Source: Tilletia caries (taxonomy: Eukaryota > Basidiomycota > Exobasidiomycetes > Tilletiales > Tilletiaceae). From it: DNA of 64,000 bases. The notes under the pieces were generated by a model. It saw only the letters and a program-made list of their open reading frames with translations. It did not search any database and had not been told where the DNA came from. Below, in pieces: positions 11,355 to 21,802 of the stretch (positions are counted from its first letter, which is position 1; every line of letters starts with the position of its first letter). Location of the stretch: positions 930,001-994,000 of the forward strand of contig JALUTQ010000033.1 in assembly GCA_032718865.1 (NCBI GenBank). Direction: 5' to 3'. A program made the position numbers and the translations under genes.

Positions 11355-14300
11355 TCACGAGGCCTCGCTCTGGTCGTACTTGTCATCATCGTTGTCGTGA
11401 TCCATGGCCGTATCGCTCCGTCCCGAATGGTCGCCATGATATGGAGGCATCATCGTGCCAGTACTCGACGCGTTGCTGTTCTTGGAATACCTCGGCGCCT
11501 CCGATCCTCCGTCGCCATCATGTTCGTGGTTCGTCCCGGCGTCGGAAGAAAGGTTGCGAGGCAAGCTGGACAATCGTGTCGATGTGTCAACAGCAGCAGG
11601 CGCAGACGACGAAAGCGCGGGACCAGAACGTGAAGGCATCGCCCACGAACCACTTTCAGCCCTTGTCGCATGCTGAGCGTCGCCGCCTTCACTCTGCACC
11701 TCGTCAGCTGCTTTGGAGGGTGACGCTCGTCCTGGTACCGACACGCCGTGCGCATGGGACGACTTGCTCTCCGCATCTGCTGAAGATCGATGTTCTGAAA
11801 TCGATGCCGGAGGATGAGCTGCGTCACCGCCACCAGCCGAGCTCGTCCAGGGTGCGCCTGGAGCTTGGCTCTGTGACCCAAAGTGCTGCGGGTGAGAGTG
11901 AGCACCGGATGACCCTTCCGACCATGCCAGTCGAGGTGGTAACATGAAGCCGCCGCCCGCACCGTGATGAGCGTGTCCGGAAGGAGCCGCGTGCTGTGCC
12001 TGCGCGGCGCTGTAGCCACCATTGACCGAATGACCCGCGTACACGCTCTGCTGCTGCTGCTGCTGCTGTTGCTGAATCCCAGGCAGGGCCGAGTTCTGCT
12101 GCTCCTGAGCTGGATGGCTCTGTGTCCGAGCGTCATGGTGAGAGGCCGAGTTGCTGCCAGATTGCGGCATGTCGATCTCGAGACCAAGACCGACAAACCC
12201 TGACGCAAAGTGACTGGTAAAGCTCCTCCCGCTCTCCGATGTCTGTCCGGAAAGCGACGACATGGAGGTCTGTGGAGTGCCAGTCACGCTGGACCCCGTC
12301 AAGTTGCCGCTGCTGCTGCCGCTGTTCGTACCAGCCGGTCCACTGATACTGGCCGAGGCACTGTAGTATCCCGGGCGCGAGCCTGCTCCTCGGATCGAAC
12401 CACTCCCGCCGGCGTTGTGCAACTCGTACATGCTTGCCGACTCGGACCCTGAACCCATGGGGTATGACATCGAGAAGGAAGGAGAGCCTTGAAGACCGGA
12501 CATCGATTCCGATCGGCCGTGAAGGGAGAGGGGAATCGGAGCCACCTGATGCTGCTGAGAGTGCATGTGGGTACTGGGCGAGGAAGTCGGCCCATATCGG
12601 TGCGCTTGAGGTATAGACTGCGAATGGGAGTTCGAAGAGTGGCTAGAAGATGATCCTCCGTACCATTCAAAGCTATTGCCCATCGATCCACCAGAACCAG
12701 CTGCGATCGATTGTTGTCCGTGCGAAGCGGACATGGGCTGCTGCATTGCAGAGACAGGTGGCACGCCACCACTCATGGAACTCTCGAATCTCCACGAGTT
12801 TCTCGGCATGATCGTGTCGCTGCTCGCTCCTTCATGTGTATTTGACGGCCCACTGTAGTCGGGTTGGAAATGTCCCTGTTGAGCGCTCATGGATACGTTC
12901 ATCATCGAGCTCGATGGGTATGACATGAAGTGCTGCGCCTGCTCTGGCAGCAGATAGGGCATGGGTGGTGCAGCTGAGGTGGAATAGGGCATCATCGGCA
13001 TTGGCGGATCCGGACCGAGGACGCGGCTGAGGTCTTCTGGACTCATCCTACTGCGCACTGTTTCCGAGGTATGAACAACCTGGGCGAGAGCCTTCTTCAA
13101 CTCTGCGTATGGCCCACAGATATAGTGGGTCGTCTCCTTGGTGGCTTGACGATCTTGAGTGAAGTCCGAACATTGGCGCCACGAAGGCTTGTTGTTGGCG
13201 TCACCATCGCGTGTGCTGCGGAAGACCTCCATGAAGAAGGTCGGCGCGCGGTTGACTTCGATGGTCAGTCGTCCAATGACCTCTTCGAGCCCTTCTTCCG
13301 ACTCGACCTGAGTTGGCGCTTCAGGTCCTGCGAAGCCGATTCGTGTGACCGACTGGATGGGTATGTCGAGCTTGTAGCCCAGACTGTCGCTGCGAACGTA
13401 GGATACGAAGGTCTGCAACTTGAGCGCGAAGAAGATGACAAGGGTCGGATTGAGCCGTCTCCACGACCCTATGGTGAGAGAAAAGGCTGGCAGAGCTTCG
13501 GCAGCTATAGAAAGGAGATAGGTCAGGATAAGTTTCAAGTCCAATCTGAAAGGCTTGCTGAACTACTCACTCTTCTGTGGTGGTGCTGGTGCTTGTGGCG
13601 CTGGGGAAGAGAGCTGGAGCTGCTTGTTCCGCGCCGCAATGCCCGCCAGAGCAAGTTGCGTGATGGGCGATGTTGTCGTTGAGCCCGCATAGTCGGCAAG
13701 GATCTCAGCGTCTGGCTTGGGTTCCCCAGTCTTGATCTTTGCTCGCTTGTTCTGGAACCTGATGATGGTAGAGATTGAAGGCCAATCAGCACTCTGGTCA
13801 CCGTACAGAATGTGACCCATCACTCGCAAAAAACGTACCACACTTGCACACTTCGCTCGGGCATCCGAATGCGTTTGCTCAGCTCTTCTCGGATCCGACC
13901 TGTCGGGTTCCGGTTCGTTTGGAAGAACTCTTCCAAGGCGGCGAGTTGCTCGGATGTGCACTTGTTACGCTTCTTCTTCGGCATGCCGCGACTGACGGGG
14001 TGCGACTGGCCTCGATGAACGAGCGCAGTAAGAGAACCTCGAGGTCTTGACGATGGATCCGAGGAGAACACAAAGATTTCGGCGAGGTTCATTCCTCCCA
14101 CAGGACCCGCCGAGGAGGTACTTGTGTCTCCTTGCTGAGAATGGTCGGTGTGACCGGAGTCCGTCCCTGTGTGGGACATCGTCGACGACCCCGGCGCCGA
14201 GCGTTGTGCCTGACCTGTGGTCGGACCAGAATCGGCTGGGCCGCCAAAGGATGAATCCGGAGAATCCATGTGGTGGTTAGAGTCTGGAGGCGAGGACAGG

Positions 14301-14455
14301 GAGGAGGAAGAGGAGAAAGCACTGGGTGTCGGGCTGGCGCGATCGTGCTCGGAGAGATCTTCGTTGTCGTCGTCGTCTGCTTGAGGGTTGAATCGGATGG
14401 GAGGTTGGGGTCGGAGTTGCATAGACTTCGTTCGGCGACTTCTGTCTGGAGACAT
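11355..14455 (-). CDS. Homeodomain transcription factor with conserved fungal C-terminal domain and polyglutamine tract
   Basis: Three exons (14455-13839, 13758-13571, 13504-11355) give 984 residues from the chosen ATG; the frame is open further upstream to about 14689. The homeodomain starts near residue 155 with KKKRNKCTSEQLAALEEFF, continues NRNPTGRIREELSKRI, and ends in the recognition helix VQVWFQNKRAKIK; an intron splits VQVW/F. It is followed by a conserved block with LTIGSWRRLNPTLVIFF and DIPIQSVTRIGF, the region shared by fungal Pho2/Phx1/Pah1-type regulators (known family; exact orthology not proven). The remaining 550 residues are serine/glutamine/histidine-rich and contain a ten-residue polyglutamine run near 12045-12075. 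The role is inferred as nuclear sequence-specific regulation, possibly of stationary-phase or nutrient responses. Confidence 0.85.
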
Positions 14456-17023
14456 GGGCAGAACCTCGCTGGAAGTGGGCTTGGCTTGTAAGTGGTGACC
14501 GTAGGTGGCCGAATCTGTGCTCAGAATTCCTTGCTGAGTCGAAGGATGCTTCGTGGAGGGAGGGGATGCTCGATAGCACTCGGTAGCACCCGAAACCTGC
14601 ACCCAACGAAAGGTGAGGTCGGCGAGTAAGGATGAGAGGTTGAGACCGCAGGCGAATCGATGATGATGAGGACGAAGGCGATGAAGCAAAAAAGGTGGTA
14701 GTCAGCAATGAGAAATGAGGATGCGGCCTCCCAATTAAATGGGAAGGTGGTGGTGGGAAGTGGGAAAGGGTGGGAATGAACGAAGAGGGGAAGGGGAGGT
14801 GAAGAGATGAGGGAAAAAATCGTGTGTGACCCTGATTTTATGAGGGAATGGGAATGACCGAGGCCCACTGCGTGGACGGGCGCAAGGATAGAGGGGGGAA
14901 CCGGGCTGTCCTCCGGACCGACGCGCAATTGGACAAGAACGAGGGGGACAAAGAGGCGCCCAAGCCCCGCCTGGGCACCCCATTCGTTCTGCCGCGCGAC
15001 ACCGTCGTTGGGCTGCCAGCCGCGATTTCGTTTGCCGTCTCTCATCTCATCTCGCTGCCGCTCGGCCTACCTCTCAGCCCACGTAGGCTAGACCTTTCGT
15101 GCCCGCCATTTCCTGTCGCTGGGGTCGCCTTCATCACAGAGAGAGAGCTGAGTGAGGGAGAGAGAGTCGGGCGGTTTCGCTTGGCTGAACGAACTTCATC
15201 TCGTCGGCGAATGGGATTTGGGAAAAGAGAAAGCTTGGGGGAAGATTGCAACAGTATGGGCGCAGGACGCACGGAGACCAACTCACAGTTGCTGGGTTGC
15301 AAGGAGCACCTGGGTAAACCGGGATAGGCTGAGGTATGTATACTGAGGGATGATCGTAAATCCGTTGTCGAGAATTGGAAGGCGGAAGTTACGGAAGTTA
15401 GGGACGTCCTCAAAATGGGCATCGGCCGTCCCTGTCATCAGAGATGTCTTATCAGGTGTCAACGCCAGCCCTTCCAGCTTCCATCTTTCCGCCCTCAGAA
15501 TTTCGCCGGAGCGTTTGAATCTGCCGAGAACGACAGAGGGCGTGAGTCGATGGGCAAGTGTTCGCCCAGATAATCCATGTTCCACTCACTTGAAGGGGCC
15601 CAACCGCGAGGTGAGACTGGTCCATTTGGCGCTTTGATAGCCCTTTGACGATTCAGCGACTCCAGCATGGCAAGTATATACTTTCAGCAGCGTTCAATCG
15701 CGGAAAGCGATAGGGAACGAGCGCGACGAAGTACTCGGGACGATAGTGATCATGGCTAATGCAACCAGGCCCGGCACCATGTTCGGACCCAATGCAATGG
15801 AGATATTCAGTCATTCGAGAAAGCTGCAAGACAGCAGCCAGGTATAAACGCACAGAACTCAGAACCCATTCGCCTGCCTGCCGGTCAAGAAGCGGTCAGC
15901 TCAGAAGTTCGCAATCGTGCCAAAACTGTTGCCCATCTTCAGCCCTTATACTGACCTTTCCCATCGCCGAGGGCGAACTGAAATTGTTGGGGCCGAGTCT
16001 CCGTATATACGGTCTTTGGCGGCTTTGCCGTATCCGATTCTCGAGCAACGACGCATGGGCTTCAACCCTGGCCGATTTCATGGAGGGGGAAGTGGGGAAG
16101 AGAACAGGGAAAGGGGGTCCAAGTTCTCATTGGTTCGTCGCTCGCGCGCTCATGTCACATGATCGATGGCCTAAGCCCTCAGGCCGAAGGTCGGTAGAAG
16201 CAAGGCGAAGTCAACGCAGGTGACAGATCGCAGTCTAAGCTGAGAATTTTTGGATGCTGATGAGGGGGAACGTGCTGTGGAAAGTGAACAAAGGAAGGGG
16301 GTCAGTGCCCCCTCTCATCTCAGTTCTAGGTCGTTGTTTCGGGGAGTGAGTTCATGTTAGCTGAAGCCAGCGCTCAGGCATGGGTTGACACTTGACGCTT
16401 GACGACCAGTCAGTTCGACAAGTTTCGTTCCGACTTGAGGCGTATCGTTGCGATTCATCGCAGGCTTCCGCCGCTTGCCTTGGGACCTTGTGTGACAAAA
16501 GTAAAGCAAAGGGTTAGCAACGGTCAGGCTCAGCTAAAACGTCAATGACAGGTCGATGAAGCGATGAAGAAGAGCGGGAGGGGGTCAATGCGGCCGGCTT
16601 GTTCCATCGTTGGAACTTGGATCTCCTTCGCTGGCCGTGGGAGCATGGGCCCTCCCTTTCTTGCGTGAGACCTGCGACACAAACGAAGAAAGGTTCAAAT
16701 GGAATGAATCTATCAGCCAAACAAGAACCGGACTACATGGGAACAAAGAGAGAGCCATGTTGTGGGCATGTCACGACCTCATCATCCCCGTCGGCCACGC
16801 GAACACGTCCCCGAACCAAGAGCAAGAAGGTCCGTCTCTCGCACCCAAGCGTCTGCTCCCTGCCCCGGCAACCACCTTCTCGAGCCCAGGGAAGGGAGAG
16901 GAAAGAAAGAACCGTTAAAGAATTTTCACAGAGTTGGGTTGGAGGTTCCGTTCTTTGTCGACGGGGGGTCCCGGAAAATCCCGTGAAGTCGCCTAATGTA
17001 TAACCCCCGCCTAAGTCCCACCT
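14456..17023. other. Long intergenic region between homeobox gene and KGD1
   Basis: About 2.6 kb. The left 600 bp (to about 15,100) is purine/pyrimidine-skewed and probably the promoter and long leader of the homeobox gene. The rest contains only short open frames with no domain, signal peptide or codon bias. I see no RNA gene or repeat. Long upstream regions are common for fungal regulatory genes. Confidence 0.45.
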
Positions 17024-20000
17024 TCAAGGTGTCTGATCCGAAGCCTTCAGCTGCAGATCAAACGCATCATTCACATAATTCTCCACCTCCCTCTTGTGCG
17101 CCACCTTCGACCCCGTCGCCACACTCGAGCTCGGCGGCCTACCGGCAAAGGTAACCAACGCATTCTTATGATGCTGCGTATGCCGCGCCGTCGTATGCAG
17201 CCGGTCCTTCACATAGCCCCACGGCCCACCGTTGATCGGCTCCTCCTGACACCACATGATGTCCGCGTTCTGGTACTTGTCGAGGTGCTCCTGGACTTGG
17301 TAGTACGGGAACGGAGAGAGCTGCTCGACGCGCGAGATGGCGATGTCCTTGATCCCGCGCTCGCGCCGGTTCTTCAGGAGCTCGAAGTACGTCTGCCCCG
17401 AGCACAAGATGTGTCGCTTAATCTCCTCCGGCGGCGCAAGCTCGTCCTTCCCCTCGCTCGCATGCGGTTCAGGGATGTACCGCTGGAAGCCCGCGCCCGG
17501 CAAGAAGTCCTCAATCTTCGACCGCGCCTCCGGGTGCCTGAGCAAACTCTTCGAGAAGAAGTGGATGAGCGGCTTACGGAAGTCGCGGTGCACCTGCCGA
17601 CGCAGGACGTGGAAGTAGTTCGCAGGCGTGGTCAGGTACACGACGGCCATGTTGCAGTCCTGGTGCTGCCGGTTGTTCTTCTCGGGCGAGGGGAACCGGA
17701 AGGGGTGGTCGTCGCAGAGCTGGAGGAAGCGCTCGATACGGGCACTGGAGTGCTCGGGGCCTTGGCCGTCGTAGCCGTGCGGCAGGTTGACGACGAGACC
17801 GGTGCGCTGGAGCCACTTGCGCTCGCCGGATGCGATGAACTGGGCAGTCGTATTTGGACGATGATCAGTAATTCAATCCCAGACGCGCGGGAGATGGCAG
17901 CTGTTCAAAGTCTCACCTGATCAATGATACACTGCGCGTTGTTCGCAAAGTCACCTGGTAGATAACAATAGAACGGATCAGTTCGCGCCTGTCCGCCATA
18001 CCAGCTCCAACGAAAAGAGACTCACCAAACTGCGCCTCCCACAAGGTCAAGTTCTTCGGATCGACAAGCGAAAAGCCAAGCTCGAAGCCCAAACATCCAA
18101 ACTCGGACAAACTCGAGTTACAAATCACAAACGGCGCCTGATCCTCGCTCAAATTATTCAACGGCACGAAAATCTCCTCCTTCTTCTGATCATGCACAAC
18201 AGCATGCCGCTGACTGAACGTACCACGCTCGACGTCCTGGCCCGAGACGCGGACGTAGTTCCCCTCGAGCGCAAGGGAGCCAAATGCGAGCGCTTCGGCA
18301 GTGGACATGTCGATCCCTTCGCCCTTCTCGATGGTCTGGCCGCGCTGCTTCAGGATGCGCGCCAGGTTCTTGTGCGGGGTGAAGTCCTCGGGCGGGGAGG
18401 AGATCTTGTTCCCGATGAGGTCCAAGATCTCGCGCTTGACGCCTGTGTCCTTGTGGTCGAGGATCTTCTCCTTGAGTTCTTTAGGAGTGGGGAACCCTTC
18501 CCAGGCGGAGGAGAGCCACTCGCGCTCGCCCGGGCTGTAGTCTTTACTCTTCTCAGCAGCCTCCTCGAGGAGGCCCCAGACCCACTTCTCATGCTCGTCG
18601 ATGTCCTTCTGGGTGAAGGAGCCCTCGTCGACGAGCCGCTTGGCGTACTTGTTCAAAGTGGTCTCCTGCTTCGCGATGGCCTCGTACATCCTCGGCTGGG
18701 TGAACGCCGGCTGGTCGGTCTCGTTGTGGCCGTGGCGACGGTAGCAGACCAAATCGATGACGACGTCCTTCTTGAACTGCTGGCGCCAGTCGGAGGCGAG
18801 CTGGCAGGCGAAGTTGACAGCCTCGACGTCGTCGCCGTTCACGTGGAAGATGGGGGCGTCGATGGACTTGGCGAGGTCGGAGGGGTACGGGGTGGAGCGG
18901 GAGAAACGCGGGTCGGTGGTGAATCCGATCTGGTTGTTGACGATGAGGTGGATGGTGCCTCCGGTGGCGTAGTTGGGGAGGTTGTACATGCCCATGGTCT
19001 CGTAGACGACACCCTGTCCGGCGAAGGCGGCGTCGCCGTGCATGAGGAGGGCCATTGCGGTTTCGTGGTTCTTGTCGTGTCCAAAGTCCTGGAGGGCACG
19101 CGTCTTGCCGAGGGCGACGGGGTCCTCAGCCTCGAGATGAGACGGGTTGGCGACGAGGGAGAGGGCGACCTTCTTGCCCGAGGGAGTCGGGCGGACGTAG
19201 TTGGCGCCGAGATGGTACTTGACGTCTCCGCCACCTTCGTCGTCGTCGGACTTGGCGGCAAACTGGTGAAGGATACCTTCGATGGGGCGACGAATGACGT
19301 TTGCGAGGACGTTGAGACGACCGCGATGGGGCATGCCGATGGTGATGTGCTTTGCGCCGTACTGGACGGTGCGGTCGATGATGGACTTGACACCGGGGAT
19401 GAGGGATTCGCCACCTTCGAGACCGAAGCGCTTCTCGTTGGGGTACTTCGACGCGATGAAGCGCTCGAAGGAGTCGGACCAGATGAGGCGGTCGAGAATC
19501 ATGCGCTTCTCCTCGATGTTGTACTTGAAGGGCTGTGGGGTCTCGATGCGTTCGCGGAGCCAGTCACACTTGTCGCGGTCGGGGATGTGCACGTATTCGA
19601 CACCGATGGAGCCACAGTACATGCGCTTGCATGCGTCGATGACCTCGCGAATCTTGAGAGATTTGACGCCGTTCTTGGCAAAGTTGGGGAGGAGACCACT
19701 TCCGAGTTTGACCTCCTTCTCGAGATCCTTCTCTGACCAGCCGTAGTGCTCGATGGTGAGTTCCTCGGGCACGTTGGGGTCGAGGTCTGGGTCGAGAATG
19801 CCGAGGGGATCGAGACGGGCGATGCGGTGACCGCGTACCTGGTATGCACGTACGAGGAGCTGTGCCTTGAGATGGTCGTCTACGGACTCGCCCTTTGCGC
19901 CGGACCAGTCGACGGGTGGTGCTGCGACGGGGAGGGGGATGAGCGACGGTGGGGGCCGGAATGCTTGCTCGGATGGCAGGCCGTTTTCGAGGCCGGTGAA

Positions 20001-20273
20001 GTATATGTCCCAGGATGCGTGCACGGAGGACGGGTCGTGGTTCCAGCGACGCTGCATCTCCTCGACGTAGTAGAGGTTGTTTGTGGTGATGAAGGCATCG
20101 TTGGGAGAGGGCGGGTTTGGCTTCTGTGGTGATGCGGATGTTGCCGCTGCTGCTGCTGCTGCTGCTGCTGCTGATGTCCTGTAGGAGTGGCGGAGGGCGA
20201 GCTGGGGCGGTGGCGGTGGCGGTGCTGCGCGAGTGCGAAGGAGAGCAGCGCGTGCAGCTGCGGTGCGGAACAT
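17024..20273 (-). CDS. KGD1: 2-oxoglutarate dehydrogenase E1 component (mitochondrial)
   Basis: Three exons (20273-18026, 17954-17917, 17839-17024) join to 1,033 residues, the expected length. It is the thiamine-diphosphate-dependent E1 that decarboxylates 2-oxoglutarate in the TCA cycle. The N-terminus is an Arg/Ala-rich presequence with a polyproline and a ten-residue polyalanine run from a GCT/GCA repeat. Motifs in order: [33 protein letters not shown], the core [52 protein letters not shown], then [20 protein letters not shown] across both introns, and [16 protein letters not shown] near the end. The middle exon is 38 nt. A 514-codon open frame on the opposite strand is a codon-bias shadow. 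Confidence 0.96.
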
Positions 20274-20825
20274 GGCTCGTCGCTGTCATCCCGAAGAAGA
20301 GAGTGAGTGTGCGCTTCTGGTGCGAGAGAAGATAAGAGCGCCACTCACCTGTATCTATACTGAAGAGCAGAGCGAAGGTCGTGTGCGGCGAGATGGATGC
20401 GGATGCGAGAGGGAGCGAGTGCTGGCTGAGTGGCAGAGTGAGCCACGGCCCACGGCCCACGGCCGGTGGTCGGTGCAGGATGATCACCGGATATCACGGC
20501 GACTTGTGCCTGGCGATCACTGCCACCAGATTAGATAGCATCGGGCCTCCACATCGAGTTGTGGTAGCCGCTCAGACGGCAGACCCCCTCGCGGCTAGGT
20601 CACTCCAGTCTCATCTCTCCCGGATAAAATGGCCAACCACGCTACTCATCCCGATCAAAGAACATCTCATTATTCCTAAACCCTGCTTCATGCATTCACC
20701 CAAGCCTGCTCCTCATCTCCGTTCCCTCACGCAGCTCCATCATCTCCCCTCCTCTCCTTCCAACATGATCCCTCTTCCCACCTCACCACAGCTATCCCAC
20801 ATGCGGACACCGACCAGCCTTCACA

Positions 20826-21164
20826 ATGGCTCAGCAAGGCTCTCCGAATGCGGCGCCCGATGGTCGCAGGCCAACACCCACACTCGTCGTTACTCTCACC
20901 CTCTCCCGCTCGCCAACCCCGTCCCCGAGCCCTGACGAGCCTCCGCTTGCGCAGCAACGAGCCAAGACCAACGAGATCTCCCGCATCGGGAAGCAGTCCT
21001 CGCCCAACCCAAACACACCCCCGGCACCCAAGCCAGCACCCCCCATCGAGAAGCAATCCACACCCCCGGCATCCAAGTCAGCGTCTCCCATCAAGCCGCG
21101 GCCCTCTCCCACCATGAAGACGCGGTCCTCAACCTCGTCACTCCCCAAGAGGCGAAGGTCTTGA
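20826..21164 (+). CDS. Possible small proline/serine-rich protein
   Basis: A 112-codon frame starts at an ATG after a CT-rich, CACA-ending leader. It encodes a low-complexity protein with PTPSPSPDEPPLAQQR, repeated PPAPKPAPPIEKQSTPPASK-type segments and a basic end (SSLPKRRRS). There is no domain. It could be a genuine disordered protein or chance translation of a pyrimidine-rich spacer. The opposite strand is also open over much of this interval, which weakens the case. Confidence 0.3.
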   Translation: MAQQGSPNAAPDGRRPTPTLVVTLTLSRSPTPSPSPDEPPLAQQRAKTNEISRIGKQSSPNPNTPPAPKPAPPIEKQSTPPASKSASPIKPRPSPTMKTRSSTSSLPKRRRS

Positions 21165-21216
21165 GCAAAGCCCAAGACCGTCAACACATCCTGCTCAACC
21201 ACCCCAGTCTCATCCT

Positions 21217-21310
21217 CCTCTGCTCGATCGCCCAAGGCCACCATCCTCCTCTGCTCGATCGCACCAAGGCCATCATCATCCTCTGCTCGATCGCACCAAG
21301 GCCACCCTCC
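21217..21310 (+). repeat. Three tandem copies of a ~32-bp unit
   Basis: The unit CCTCTGCTCGATCGC with a following (A)CCAAGGCCA and a short CATCATC-type spacer occurs three times in a row. It is seen directly. Confidence 0.75.
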
Positions 21311-21372
21311 ATCCTGCTCAGTCACCCACACGCACACTCGCCCCCTAGCTACCAATCCTGTCCTCCCCTAGC

Positions 21373-21380
21373 TATAAAAA
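21373..21380 (+). promoter_or_regulatory. TATA-like box
   Basis: TATAAAAA is followed about 30 bp later by a pyrimidine-rich leader-like stretch. It could serve the LINE, or it could be the original promoter of the paladin-like gene now separated by the LINE. Inference only. Confidence 0.3.
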
Positions 21381-21802
21381 CCCTGTCTCTTTCCTCACTC
21401 TCAGAAGAAAACCACACCTTGTTCTCCCAGAATCTCTCTCTCGTTTGAATTGCCTGACTCCTGACTCTACAAAGATCCCTCTCAACTCTACCCTTCATTC
21501 ACCTACTCCTCATACGACCCTCATCCTCTTCAATCGCCTCGCAAGTCTTATCCCTCCTGCTTGGCCCTTCTCCGACTGGTCGAGCCCACCTCTTCCGGCC
21601 CGAGCGAACCGCACAGACCCGCACTAAGCGAGACCCCATCGGCCTTTCGGTCAACCACACGAGTCACTCACTCATCCATTTGCACGCACGTCCCTCGCTC
21701 CCTGCCTCACTCACTTGACCACCGAAAGAGCTTTTCAGCAAGCAGCAAGATTTACAGCAAGCTACTCCTGAATGGCCGCCCCCCCTCAAACCCCCTCGCC
21801 CC

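Larger units (their letters stand above)
20274..21716. other. Intergenic region between KGD1 and the LINE
   Basis: About 1.4 kb. It contains the KGD1 promoter, a possible small proline/serine-rich gene (20826-21164), a threefold tandem repeat (21217-21310), and a TATA-like box at 21373-21380 followed by a CT-rich leader-like stretch to about 21700. These are listed separately where supportable. Confidence 0.5.

Noticed and set aside
11450..12208. Open frames antisense or shifted within the homeobox gene's C-terminal region
   Set aside because: Low-complexity Arg/Ser/Leu strings produced by the CAG/TCN repeats of the real gene.
18192..19736. Long (514-codon) open frame on the plus strand inside KGD1
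   Set aside because: It lies exactly antisense to a well-conserved enzyme with strong third-position GC bias and is Val/Asp/Glu-rich without any domain, so it is a codon-bias shadow.
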